Source: Streptomyces sp. NK15101
Lineage (GTDB): Bacteria; Actinomycetota; Actinomycetes; Streptomycetales; Streptomycetaceae
Direction of reading: 5' to 3'
Length of the DNA stretch: 64,000 nt
Assembly: GCF_020400725.1 (NCBI RefSeq)
Contig: NZ_JAINVG010000042.1
Span: 1-64,000 of the forward strand
Made by a program: the position numbers and the translations under genes. The notes beneath the pieces are model-generated. The model made no database searches. It was not told where the DNA came from and worked only from the letters and a program-made list of their open reading frames with translations. Below are positions 18,800 to 27,412 of this stretch, in pieces; position 1 is the first letter of the stretch, and each line of letters begins with the position of its first letter.

Positions 18800-19509
18800 A
18801 TGGACAAGGAAGGAGCGATGACCGACGGCACCCTGGCCGCCAACGTCACCAAGGTGCGCCTCGTGCACGCCTCGGTGCGTCAGCTCCACAAGAAGTCCGG
18901 CGTGTGGGAGTACGACAAGTGGGGTGAGCCGGTCTCGCGGAAGTACACCACCGGCGCGGCCTGCATCTTCAGCACCCAGATCCTGCAGGGCATGCGCAAC
19001 CTGGGTCGGGACGTCTCCAAGGACGACGCGGAGGAGTTCATCTGCGCCTGGCACTACGTCAACCACTACCTCGGCATGCCTGAGAAGTGGCTTCTGCCAA
19101 GGACGCGGCTACGGTGGAGAAGGTGTGGAACACCGAGCGGGGCATGGAGTGGCAGAAGAGCGAGTACGGCGTCTCCATGACCAAGCGGGCGCTGGACTAC
19201 TACAAGAAGTTCTTCCCCGGCCCGTCCCACGACGCGTTCATCGCCATGATCCGCACTGCGCTCACCGGGAAGTACGCCGACATGGCCGGCGTCCCCAAGA
19301 GCGCCCTGGCCGCCGCCGGCCACAAGCTCGTCAGCGGCCTCGGCGGCGGGCTGCTCGGCGGCAGCGCGGAGAAGGCCACCGGTGTCAACCCGTACAAGGA
19401 GATCCTCGGCATCGCCTCCACCGCCTTCCGCGACATGGAGAAGGCTGCTCTCACCCAGGGCCAGGACGACCAGCGTCAGATGTACCAGGAACTCCACGAC
19501 AACCGCTGA
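18800..19509 (+). pseudogene. DUF2236 / MpaB-Lcp-type oxygenase, 5'-truncated and frameshifted
   Basis: Reading from the ATG at 18800 or 18818 (good AAGGAG before the latter): VTKVRLVHASVRQLHKKSG, SRKYTTGAACIFSTQILQGM, EEFICAWHYVNHYLGMPEKW. After a one-base shift near 19095 it continues ASAKDAATVEKVWNTERGME, ALDYYKKFFPG and ends at 19509. The RLxHAxVR block and the W-x6-LG(V/M)P block belong to the DUF2236 family of haem oxygenases (mpaB, latex-clearing Lcp). The N-terminal part of the domain is absent, and an IS-end repeat lies just upstream, so truncation by a mobile element is likely. Probably inactive. Confidence 0.6.
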
Positions 19510-19584
19510 TACGAGGCGCCCTCTCGGGGGTGCCCCGCGCGAGGCGCCCCCGCAGCCGCACGGCACGCCCGTCAGCCGCGTTAT

Positions 19585-19625
19585 GTCAACGCCGTTGACC
19601 GGGCTGGGCGTGGCTTGCCTAGGAT
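19585..19625 (+). promoter_or_regulatory. candidate promoter and operator of the DUF3237 gene
   Basis: A perfect 15-bp palindrome GTCAACGCCGTTGAC (19585-19599) overlaps a -35-like TTGACC (19595). A -10-like TAGGAT starts at 19620, 19 bp further on. The start codon is 43 bp downstream. The palindrome would suit a TetR-type dimer; no cognate regulator is adjacent. Confidence 0.45.
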
Positions 19626-19667
19626 CTGCCCTACCGCCACGCCAGCCCCGCAGCCCTACGGAGTGCC

Positions 19668-20162
19668 GTGATCGCCCCAGAGCCGCAGACCGCCGTCGGG
19701 CCGGGTTTCACCCCTGCCCTCAACTTCGCCTTCGAAGTCCGTCTCTTCCTCGCTCCCTCCCTGCACATCGGGCACGGGGGCGGCGAGATCACCGAGTACG
19801 TGCCCATCACCGGCGGCACTGTCGACGGCCCCCGCCTGCGCGGCACTGTCCTGGCCGGCGGCGGCGACTGGTGCGACAGGCGCCGCGGGGTCTACCAGCT
19901 CGATGCCCGATACCTCCTTCAAGCCGATGACGGCGCGGTCATCGACATCACCAACCGCGGTTACTACCACGAGGACGACCCCACCGCCCCCGCCCAGCAC
20001 GACGGCGCCCTGCAGGTGTCCGAGGCAGGCGTGTACTACCGCACCTCCCCCGTCTTCCGCACCGACGCCCCCGCCCATCTCTGGCTCGCCCGCACCGTCT
20101 TCATCGGCCTCGCCCGCAGCAACGACTCTGAAGTCGCCATCCGCTTCTACTCCGTGACCTGA
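19668..20162 (+). CDS. DUF3237 domain protein
   Basis: 164 residues, starting at a GTG with GGAG eight bases upstream. It has the DUF3237 beta-barrel signature: FEVRLFLAPSLHIG, VPITGGTVDGPRLRGTVLAG, GGDWCDRRRGVYQLDARYLL, GAVIDITNRGYYHE, and a C-terminal LARTVFIGLARS. The family is small, soluble and of unknown function, often near oxidoreductases. A truncated haem-oxygenase-like gene lies just upstream, but a promoter-like region between them suggests independent transcription. It looks intact. Confidence 0.85.
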   Translation: MIAPEPQTAVGPGFTPALNFAFEVRLFLAPSLHIGHGGGEITEYVPITGGTVDGPRLRGTVLAGGGDWCDRRRGVYQLDARYLLQADDGAVIDITNRGYYHEDDPTAPAQHDGALQVSEAGVYYRTSPVFRTDAPAHLWLARTVFIGLARSNDSEVAIRFYSVT

Positions 20163-20232
20163 CCGCCGTGACAAGCCGCGAAGGAAAGTCTCCCGGGCAC
20201 GCCCAACTGGAACAGCCACCGATCGTGCCGGA

Positions 20233-20325
20233 GCGAACTGCTACATCACCAACAGCTACGGCAGCACCTGGTCGTACGTCCGTGGCAGTGGCTGGGTCTA
20301 CGACGGGAACCCGCGCAACGGCCGC
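20233..20325 (+). pseudogene. C-terminal scrap of a secreted SH3-like protein
   Basis: ANCYITNSYGSTWSYVRGSG and WVYDGN match the end of small secreted Streptomyces proteins with bacterial SH3 folds. Nothing in frame upstream continues the domain. A terminator hairpin still follows 90 bp later. Confidence 0.4.
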
Positions 20326-20413
20326 TCCGCCCCCTGCCGTTTCTGTCCCTTCTCCCGACCCCGCACGCATCACCGGGTGCCCTCTCCGGCGGTTACACGC
20401 ACCGGCACACGCC

Positions 20414-20446
20414 GAACGGCCCGCACCGACTCGGTGCGGGCCGTTC
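20414..20446 (+). terminator. strong hairpin terminator
   Basis: GAACGGCCCGCACC pairs perfectly with GGTGCGGGCCGTTC around a 5-nt loop. It lies downstream of the DUF3237 gene and the SH3 scrap. Confidence 0.7.
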
Positions 20447-20899
20447 CTCCACCCAAGGACCAGCCGGAGGGGGAAGGCCGGCCGGTCCCGCATATCCAGA
20501 GCGCCCCCAAGCGCTCAAGACCCGCATGCCCCCCGGCTCCGTGATCCACACCCCGCCTTCTCGGGTACCGGGCCGGACTCCGGCCCCGCACTCGCCGCCC
20601 CAGCCCCAGTCCCGGCGACCGGGAAGGCCTACGACGAGCAGCGCACACTCCAGGCGTCGCAACGCCCGCTCCTCGCCGACGACGGCATCGTCCTTGCCGC
20701 CCAAAACCGACCGAGCCCCGCCACAGTCCTCGAGCTAGGAGTTGTCTCCTTGGTGCTCAGTGACGGGACGATGCCGGTCGGGTGCCGGACCTGACGCATC
20801 CGTCCGATGAAGACCGCTCTCCGCCCGCCGCCCTCACAAGGCTGGTTGCACCGCCTTTATGATCGACCGGTCACAGAACGACAACGGGTGGAGGGCGTG
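20447..20899. other. intergenic stretch with no supportable gene
   Basis: No frame with protein character was found between the terminator and the MOSC gene. The promoter of the latter must lie in its right part. Confidence 0.4.
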
Positions 20900-21445
20900 A
20901 TGTCTGGTCAGGTCGCCGCGGTGAGCCGCAACGAGGTGTACTCGTTCAGCAAGCCCAATCGCGATTCCATCACGCTGCTCACGGGGATCGGAGTGGAAGG
21001 AGACGTTCACGCAGGTGAGACGATCCGCCACCAGTTCCGCATGACCTACGAGCCGGACCTGCCCAACCTGCGCCAGGTCCACCTGATGCACGAGGAACTC
21101 TTCGACGAACTCGCGCTCAAGGGCTTCAACGTCTCTGCAGGCCAGCTCGGCGAGAACATCACCACGCGCGGAGTGAACCTGTTGAGCCTGCCCACCGGCG
21201 CTCTGCTCCATCTTGGGGAGCAGGCGATGCTTGAGGTGACCGGACTGCGCAACCCGTGCTCGAAGATCAACGACTTCCGCAAGGGGCTGCTCGGTGAGGT
21301 CTTCGCCATGGACCCCTTGTCCGGCGAGTTCACCTTCAAGTGTGGCGTCATGGCCGTGGTCCGGCGTGGAGGGACCGTCCGCCCCGACGATTCCATCCGG
21401 GTCGAACCCCCGCCCCTCCCCCACCGCCCGCTGGAACGGGTCTAG
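20900..21445 (+). CDS. MOSC domain protein
   Basis: 181 residues, ATG at 20900 behind GGTGGAGGG; the GTG immediately before is an alternative start. It has the MOSC hallmarks: ITLLTGIGVEGDVHAGETIR, RQVHLMHEELFDEL, LGENITTRGVNLLSL, GEQAMLEVTGLRNPCSKIND with the conserved Cys, and GEFTFKCGVMAVVRRGGTVR. MOSC domains bind sulfur or molybdenum cofactor; stand-alone forms like this (YiiM-like) may handle N-hydroxylated substrates or metal-sulfur transfer. The substrate cannot be told. Intact, single gene. Confidence 0.9.
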   Translation: MSGQVAAVSRNEVYSFSKPNRDSITLLTGIGVEGDVHAGETIRHQFRMTYEPDLPNLRQVHLMHEELFDELALKGFNVSAGQLGENITTRGVNLLSLPTGALLHLGEQAMLEVTGLRNPCSKINDFRKGLLGEVFAMDPLSGEFTFKCGVMAVVRRGGTVRPDDSIRVEPPPLPHRPLERV

Positions 21446-21454
21446 GTTCTCGTT

Positions 21455-21610
21455 CCGTGGTCATCAGCATGCCGGCCGGCCCTCTTCGGCAGCCGTGTGC
21501 TGGTGGGCTCGCACAATCGTGGAGTCGGTCGCGACGAGCCAGTCGATCTCCGCCCGGGTCTGATTGCGACCAGAAGGCGGTCGAAGGTGCCATCGGCGTT
21601 CAGGAGCTAT
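21455..21610 (-). pseudogene. IS5-family transposase fragment
   Basis: Two frames give DGTFDRLL and IDWLVATDSTIVRAHQHTAA, the first catalytic Asp block of IS5 (IS1647-like) transposases. Only about 50 residues remain. Confidence 0.7.
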
Positions 21611-21647
21611 CGTCAAGGCCTCAAGACCTGTGGATGGGTGATCGTCG

Positions 21648-22067
21648 TCAGTCTGGTTCGGATGGGTTGATGGCGACGAGTTCGACCTCGAAGCCGTCGG
21701 TGTTCTCCAGGTAGGCGGCGTAGGTTTGTGCGCCGCCGGCGTGCGGGTGGCGGTCGGGGAACATCAGGCTCCAGCCGTGCCGCGGTGCCTCGGAGGCCAG
21801 CGTCTCCACGGTGTGGTGGTCTTCGACGTGGAACGCCAGATGGTTGAGGCCAGGCCGGCACCTGTCGTGCCGGTCGGCGGTGAGGGCGGGGGACTGCTCG
21901 ATGACCAGATAGGTCGCTGCGAGTCGCCAGCTGCGGCCGTTGTTCCAGCTCTGGAAGAGCGTGTAGCCCAGGGCCTCCAGCAGCCAGCCGAAGGAGACGA
22001 CGGCCCGCTCCAGGTCGGGCACCCAGATCTCAACATGGTGCAGCATTCCGCTGATCGGCCGGGTCAT
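21648..22067 (-). CDS. VOC (glyoxalase-like) family protein
   Basis: Up to 139 residues. It starts at ATG 22067 (overlapping the last base pairs of a transposase fragment as ATGA) or, more likely, at ATG 22046, which gives MLHHVEIWVPDLERAVVSFG. Single betaalphabetabetabeta half-module pair: LLEALGYTLFQSWNNGRSWR, YLVIEQSP, RPGLNHLAFHVEDHHTVETL, then SLMFPDRHPHAGGAQTYAAY and DGFEVELVAINPSE. The His and Glu residues at HHVE, NHLAFHV and FEVEL are those that bind metal in VOC enzymes. Substrate unknown. Its promoter has probably been replaced by the IS fragment upstream. Confidence 0.85.
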   Translation of the reverse strand: MTRPISGMLHHVEIWVPDLERAVVSFGWLLEALGYTLFQSWNNGRSWRLAATYLVIEQSPALTADRHDRCRPGLNHLAFHVEDHHTVETLASEAPRHGWSLMFPDRHPHAGGAQTYAAYLENTDGFEVELVAINPSEPD

Positions 22068-22753
22068 GCCGCCACCACCGGGGCCGGTTCGGCCAGCAGG
22101 CCGCGCTCGAAGCGGGCACCGGCCCGGACCTGGGCGACCAAGTGGGGCGCGTTCACCGCCCGCCACCGGTGCTGGGCGGACTCGACCAGCTTGAACACCA
22201 TGCCCAGACCGGCGGCCCGGCTGCCCGCTCCCTTGGTGACCTTCGTCCGCAGCCGGACGGTGGCGAACGTCGACTCGATCGGGTTGGTCGTGCGCGGGTG
22301 GATCCAGTGCTCGGCCGGAAAGTCGTAGAACGCCGGCAACTCGTCCTCATCATCGATGATCTTCGCAACGGCCTTGGGGAACTTCGCCCCGTACTGCCTG
22401 GCGAACGCCTTGAGGGCCCGGGCCGCGTGCTCGCGGTCCTCGGCATTGTAGGTCTCCTGCAGGTCCTTCTTCGCCGCCGGCTGCGCGGACTTGGGCGTGG
22501 GAGCGAGGACATTGACCGCTTTTGTGAGCCCAGCACCTCTGCTCGCGGGTGGCGGGGAAGACCTCGTGCAGGGCCTTCCAGAAGCCGAGCGCGCCGTCGC
22601 CCACGGCCAGGACCGGGGCGCGCATGCCACGGCGAGCGCAGTCGCTCAGCAGGCCGGCCCAGGCCTCGGACGATTCGCGGTAGCCATCGGCCATCGCGAC
22701 CAGCTCCTTGGTGCCGTCCGCGCGCACCCCGATGACGACTGGGGCGTTTCCTT
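22064..22753 (-). pseudogene. IS256-family transposase, truncated and frameshifted
   Basis: One frame reads GVRADGTKELVAMADGYRES, SEAWAGLLSDCARRGMRAPV, VGDGALGFWKALHEVFPATR, EQRCWAHK. After a shift near 22520 it continues KAVNVLAPTPKSAQPAAKK, AEHWIHPRTTNPIESTFATV and RLRTKVTKGAGSRAAGLGMV. These are IS256 mutator-type blocks including DGALGFW and the catalytic Glu (TNPIESTFATVR). The N-terminal half is missing and the C-terminus ends abruptly at the VOC start, so neither IS end is present. Confidence 0.85.
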
Positions 22754-22839
22754 CGGATCAGAGGACCTTCCGTCGCTGACGGGCCGCAGCACCCACTCGG
22801 TAGACTCCGCGCTCTTGGTTCAGCGAGCTTGGGGGCGAC

Positions 22840-23187
22840 GTGGCAGGTGACGGCATCAGCTCTGCGAGAGCGAGGCGTATCGACTTCGGCGTGACGATGC
22901 TGTTTGGCGCGGTGTACGCCAGCGCGTTGTTCCTCGTCGTGACGGGCTTCACCGTGGAACCGAGTGGTTGCGGAGGTCGCTTTCACGCTTCGTGCTCAGG
23001 CGGGACGTACTGGCGTCTTGGTGTCGGCTTCAGTCTCATGGCGGTAGTTGCGCCTGTGCTGCACAAGGTTGTGCCGAGTGTCCCGTTCGAGCAGGGCGTC
23101 GGCCGAACGGGGGCGATCACCGCTCTGGTGTTGGGTGCAACGGCCGGTATCGCCCTGGCCTTGGCGGTTGTTCGAGCGGTTGCCTGA
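22840..23187 (+). CDS. small hypothetical membrane protein
   Basis: 115 residues from a GTG behind GGGGGCG. Three hydrophobic segments: VTMLFGAVYASALFLVVTGF, GVGFSLMAVVAPVLHKVV and AITALVLGATAGIALALAVV. A CGGRFHASCSGG loop between the first two holds Cys residues. No family recognised. Flanked by IS debris on both sides. Confidence 0.55.
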   Translation: MAGDGISSARARRIDFGVTMLFGAVYASALFLVVTGFTVEPSGCGGRFHASCSGGTYWRLGVGFSLMAVVAPVLHKVVPSVPFEQGVGRTGAITALVLGATAGIALALAVVRAVA

Positions 23188-23196
23188 GGCGTTGAG

Positions 23197-23455
23197 TCAC
23201 CTCGTGGACCAGATGAAGATTCCAGCGATGTGGAGTGCGGCGAGGTAGATGGTGGCGGTCTTGTCGTATCGGGTGACGGGGCCGCGCCATTGCTTGAGGC
23301 GGTTGATGCACCGCTCGACCGTGTTGCGCTGCTTGCAGGCGTCGCGGTCGAAGACGGGCGGCCTGCCTCCAGCACTCCCGCGGCGCTTTCGGTTGGCGGT
23401 CTGATCGGAAGGCTGCGGGATTACAGTGTGCACACCCCGGCGCCGATGGACGCCG
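23197..23455 (-). pseudogene. IS5-family transposase, C-terminal fragment
   Basis: HRRRGVHTVIPQPSDQTANR, GGRPPVFDRDACKQRNTVER, INRLKQWRGPVTRYDKTATI, AALHIAGIFIW: the RNTVER block with the catalytic Glu of IS5 transposases. The frame stays open upstream into sequence I cannot assign (to about 23700). Confidence 0.8.
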
Positions 23456-23926
23456 TCGGTGTCCGTGTCGAGAGTGCGCAGTGGCGCGGCGGCCGCCTCG
23501 GCCTCGTCCAGGACGAGATCGGCCTGGGTGGCAGTGGCGGCGCGCAGGTGGTCAAGTTCGACGGCATAGGCATGGCGGTCGGCGCGCACGACCCGGCACA
23601 GCAGGAGCAGGCGTCGGGCCATGGTCCAGACGGCGTTTTCCGGCCGCAGGTGCCGCGTCGAGGCCGGCACCAGTCCCGTCGGCGCTTCCCCCCTCGCGTC
23701 CGGGCGGGGCAGTGCGGTAGTCGGTGCGATAACCGGGGGCCGGGAAGGGAGGGGTGACGCATATCGACCATTCCGCAACCGACTTGAGAACGTCCCGCCG
23801 CCATTCACACGCACCGTGCACCAGACTTCGGTTGCGAAGGCCCCGTCACTACAGTGCGTGGTCCTAATCGGGCAATCCGCAGAACGGCGCGTGGGGAGAC
23901 GAGACGCCAGATGTTTGACTGAGCCC

Positions 23927-25060
23927 ATGACCGCTCCTCGCCTCATCTGTCTCTGCCTGGCCGTGGTGGCCTTCGGTGCGTTGTCGAGTGGCTCCGCCGA
24001 CGCTGCGGACGGTCTGTCGGTGACCGGCCCGGACGACACGGTCGAGGTCGAACTGGACAGGAATGAAGACACCGGCCTCATGACGGGAACCGTCCGCCTG
24101 GTTGTCACCACTCCGGCCGACCTTGCCACGGGGCTCGTGGCGACAGCCCCACTCGACACCGTGAACGACACCACCGATGCCGCGTGCAGTGCAGCGACGG
24201 CTACGCTGCACGGCTCCCCCGCTTCCCTGCGGGTTTCCTCCCCTGCCGTCGTCACCGTGGACCTCATGGTCGACCGCAAGTGCGCCGACCGGCAGGGAAC
24301 CCTCGTCCTGTCGACGTCGGCGACGGGTGCTGCGACAGCAGTCGCCCCGGCCACCATCCGGTTCTCGCTGGTCCGGGGCGTGGAGGAAGATCCCGAGTAC
24401 GAGAACGCCCTTGGCGGAGCAGCCCTTCTCACCCTGCTCGTGCTGTTCCTCATGGTCGTTCCAGGCAGGTGGCTGTGGGCCGAGGTCAAACCGGGCTGGC
24501 ACGCGAAAGAGCTTGCGATCGACGTGCCCTGGGCCGCCAAGGACAGCTGGGTCACCAACATCACGGCACTCGGGGCGCTCCTGGGAACACTCCTGGCCGC
24601 AACAGGCGTCATCCAGGAATGGCTACCCGGAATTTCCCTTTCGCATTTCTTGACGATGAACCTGCTCTTCGGCGGCCTCATCCTCATCGCCCCCGTGGCC
24701 TACTCCGCCTCCTGCATCCACACACTGGAAACCGACACCTCCGGGACGCGAAGGCTCAAGGCCACAGGGCACGGCTGGGGCATCGTCGCCTCCGCGGCAC
24801 TCACCGTCCTCGGCGTCTTCGGACAGCTGTCGATGATCCTCGCCATGACCATCGCCTCCAACGCCGGCCTCTCCGCGAAATGCCTCATTGGAGTAGGCCT
24901 CGGTCTTTCCGCGGCAACCGTGGGTGCCTACGCCACGCGCTTCGTCAGAGGCACCCTTGCCGCCGCAACCTCAAGCCCCGACGACGGACCGGCCCAGAGG
25001 CGCACCTCTGCTCCGGGTCCCCATGACCCACGTCTTCCCCCGACATCGGCTGCTCTCTAA
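23927..25060 (+). CDS. hypothetical protein with signal peptide and five membrane segments
   Basis: 377 residues from ATG 23927. Signal peptide LICLCLAVVAFGALSSGSADA, then about 130 residues of extracytoplasmic beta-rich sequence with a Cys pair (DAACSAATA and DRKCADRQ). Membrane segments follow: GGAALLTLLVLFLMVVPGRW, TALGALLGTLLAATGVI, MNLLFGGLILIAPVAY, IVASAALTVLGVFGQLSMIL and LIGVGLGLSAATVGAYAT. The tail is cytoplasmic and Pro-rich. I recognise no named family. The gene after it is co-directional and also has one membrane segment. Confidence 0.7.
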   Translation: MTAPRLICLCLAVVAFGALSSGSADAADGLSVTGPDDTVEVELDRNEDTGLMTGTVRLVVTTPADLATGLVATAPLDTVNDTTDAACSAATATLHGSPASLRVSSPAVVTVDLMVDRKCADRQGTLVLSTSATGAATAVAPATIRFSLVRGVEEDPEYENALGGAALLTLLVLFLMVVPGRWLWAEVKPGWHAKELAIDVPWAAKDSWVTNITALGALLGTLLAATGVIQEWLPGISLSHFLTMNLLFGGLILIAPVAYSASCIHTLETDTSGTRRLKATGHGWGIVASAALTVLGVFGQLSMILAMTIASNAGLSAKCLIGVGLGLSAATVGAYATRFVRGTLAAATSSPDDGPAQRRTSAPGPHDPRLPPTSAAL

Positions 25061-25236
25061 ACCTATTGAGGTTTTCGTTTGGGCCTGTCAATCGAGCGGC
25101 GTGGTCGTGTTTTGTGGCACGGCATGGCCACGTGCGGTGGAAATGGGATCTGGGACGGTTGAGGGTTCTCGTCCGGCGCCGTGCGGCAGCCGGGTCGGCG
25201 GGAGCTGCTGTCGGTGGGCCGGGATCAGGCGGTGGT

Positions 25237-26463
25237 ATGGAGCGGGGCGCGGCCGCGGAGCAGGGCGCGGCCGCGGAGCAGGGCGCGGCCGCGGAGCAGG
25301 GCGCGGCCGCGGAGCAGGGCGCGGCCGCGGAGCAGGGCTCAGGATCTGGCGGGAAGCGGTATCAGGGTTGGGCCCTGGTCGCTTCTGCGTTGCCGGGTCT
25401 GGCCGCGCTCGCCGCCGTGTTGTTCACCTGGATGCAGGTGGGCCAGGCGAGCAGGGAACTGGGCATCGCCGAGGCCGGACAGATCACCGACCGGTTCAAC
25501 ACCGCGGTCGGCAATCTGGGGTCGGCGTCGCTGCACGTCAGGCTCGGTGGCATCTATGCTCTCGGGCGCATCGTGCAGGACTCCCCGCGTGACGATCCTG
25601 CCGTCACCTCCGTGCTGTCCGCCTATGTCCGTGACCGGGCGCCGCTTCCTGCGAAGAAGCCGGCGCCGAGCGACAGGACGCCCACGCCGCCCGCCGATGT
25701 GGCCGCGGCACTGACCGTCCTGGCCAACCGGCAGGAACCGGCCCGGCCCTTGACGATCGACCTCAGGCAGGTCGACCTGCGCGGGCTGGAGGGCGATGCG
25801 GTACCGCTCCTCGGTGATCCCTTCGCCTCCAAGCGGAATTTCCAGTACGCGAATCTGGCGGGCGCCGATCTCTCCGACGCCAACGTCTCCTGGTACGACT
25901 TCCGTCGGTCGTTCTTCGAGGAGGCGAACCTGACCGATGCGCAGCTGACCGAGTCGGACCTGCGTGAGACGGTGTTCAACCTGGCGAAGATGACACGGAC
26001 GATTCTGGTCGGGGCGGACCTCACTCAAGCGCAGCTCAGCGGTGCCGACCTGTCGGGGGCGGTTCTCAGTCATATCGATGAGAGCACGGGCAGCACGAAG
26101 GACGCCATCCTGGTCGAGGCGGATGTGTCGGACACGAAACTGGTCGGGGCCGATCTGCGGGGCGTGAAACTTGCCAGGGCGTTCCTGGCCGGGTCCGACT
26201 TGACCCGTGCCGACTTCGGCGGTGCCGACCTGAGCGGTGCGACGCTCAGCAGGGTCGGCGCCTCTTTCATCACTGCGGACGTGAAGCTGGCGCGGGCTTC
26301 TTTCAGGTCTGCCGACCTTCGCGGCGCGGACCTGCGGGGCGTCGATTTCGCCGGTGCCGATCTGCGGGGCGCGGACCTGCGGGGCGCGCGGCTGTCCGGG
26401 TCCCGTCTGGTGGGTGCGAAGGTCGACGCGAAGACGAAGGGGCTTCCCGACGCGGCGCGGTGA
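25237..26463 (+). CDS. membrane-anchored pentapeptide-repeat protein
   Basis: 408 residues from ATG 25237 (AGGCGGTGGT upstream); the frame is open from 25066, but that part has no protein character. A tail of five exact GAAAEQ repeats is followed by one membrane segment (LVASALPGLAALAAVLFTW) and an ELGIAEAGQITDRFNTAVGN coupling helix. The helix plus LGGIYALGRIVQDS is typical of pentapeptide proteins joined to a membrane anchor. The C-terminal 220 residues are A(D/N)LXX pentapeptides (ANLAGADLSDANVSWYDF, ADLRGADLRGVDFAGADLRG) forming a right-handed quadrilateral beta-helix. Function unknown; some pentapeptide proteins mimic DNA. Confidence 0.85.
   Translation: MERGAAAEQGAAAEQGAAAEQGAAAEQGAAAEQGSGSGGKRYQGWALVASALPGLAALAAVLFTWMQVGQASRELGIAEAGQITDRFNTAVGNLGSASLHVRLGGIYALGRIVQDSPRDDPAVTSVLSAYVRDRAPLPAKKPAPSDRTPTPPADVAAALTVLANRQEPARPLTIDLRQVDLRGLEGDAVPLLGDPFASKRNFQYANLAGADLSDANVSWYDFRRSFFEEANLTDAQLTESDLRETVFNLAKMTRTILVGADLTQAQLSGADLSGAVLSHIDESTGSTKDAILVEADVSDTKLVGADLRGVKLARAFLAGSDLTRADFGGADLSGATLSRVGASFITADVKLARASFRSADLRGADLRGVDFAGADLRGADLRGARLSGSRLVGAKVDAKTKGLPDAAR
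25246..25335 (+). repeat. 18-bp minisatellite, 5 exact copies, in frame
   Basis: Unit GGCGCGGCCGCGGAGCAG repeated five times without mismatch, encoding GAAAEQ five times. Being a multiple of three, copy-number change would alter only the length of the N-terminal tail. Confidence 0.95.
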
Positions 26464-27359
26464 GGAGTTGGACGGGGTGCTCGCCGGGGGGCGGGATCGT
26501 GGCGGTCAGGGCGGGCAGGATCGATGTCCGGCCGTCGGGGGGCCGGGTGGTCGGTCGAGGCCGGTAGCACCGGCTGTGGCGCGGGGCCGGTTTCGGGCCT
26601 GCTTTCGAGGTCGCCGATGCGGTGGAGGGGTTCGGTGCCGCGTTTGCCAGTTGGGGCGGGGTCTGCGTCGCTGGTGCGGGTCCAGCGCTGGGTGGCGAGG
26701 GTGTGCTCCGGCAGGTGGTCCTGCTGGGTTTTGCACGGTCTGGTCGCGGTGGCGGCCGGGTCCCGGCCGGGGCCGGGACTGGCGGGGTGCGATCCGCCGG
26801 TGGCCTCGCAAGGGGGGGTGACTGCGGTGGCGTTGGGGGCAGGGGTCGGTGGTGTGGGGTTTCAGGTGTCGACGAGGAAGTCCTGCCGGTTCGGTGGCGG
26901 GCGGGAGTGGGACAGGGTGGGGCTGGTGCTCCAGATATCGGCGTAGGGGGTCGGCGGCCGGGGCTAGGTGGGCGGCTGGTGCAGGTCCGGATGGGTGGTG
27001 TTCTTCGCGTGGGCGCCGGCATCGCCCACGCGCGGGCCTTTGCGTGGGGGGTGAGCGCCCGTGTCTCCTGGGCGCGGCCGCGGGTGATGGCTTGGGCGCG
27101 GCCGGGGGCGGTCGGCGTGGGAGTCGGATCGGCCTGGGGCACGAGTATCCGCCAGGTGTGGAGGGTGGAGCGGAGGGGATGAGAGTGGAGAAGTCCTCGC
27201 GCGCCTTCGGGCCGGTGATGGGACGGGCGCCGGTGGACATGCCCTGCTGCGAAGCGGTCTGTGGGGGCTCGTCGTATGTCTTGTCAGGCGGATGGGTCTT
27301 GGCCGGTACCGCGCTGCGGTTCTGCCGCTGGACGGATGGTTGAGGGCGCTGCTTCGTCG
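26464..27359. other. nearly 900-bp stretch without a supportable gene
   Basis: Several frames are open on both strands, but all have the Pro/Arg/Thr-rich composition of shadow frames in GC-rich DNA. A minus-strand frame ends plausibly with DIWSTSPTLSHSRPPPNRQD but has no recognisable body. This may be a decayed gene. Confidence 0.4.
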
Positions 27360-27393
27360 GGCCGGGGCCTGGCGAGCGTGCCGGGCCCCGGCC
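27360..27393 (-). terminator. hairpin terminator after the HD-domain gene
   Basis: GGCCGGGGC and GCCCCGGCC pair perfectly (9 bp) around a 16-nt loop, 20 bp beyond the stop of the HD gene on the minus strand. Confidence 0.6.
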
Positions 27394-27412
27394 GGAGGAG
27401 ATGGAAGGGGTC

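Noticed and set aside
23456..24687. Minus-strand frame joining the IS5 fragment with a long upstream extension
   Set aside because: It runs antisense to the membrane protein gene at 23927-25060. Only the part below about 23455 shows transposase homology.
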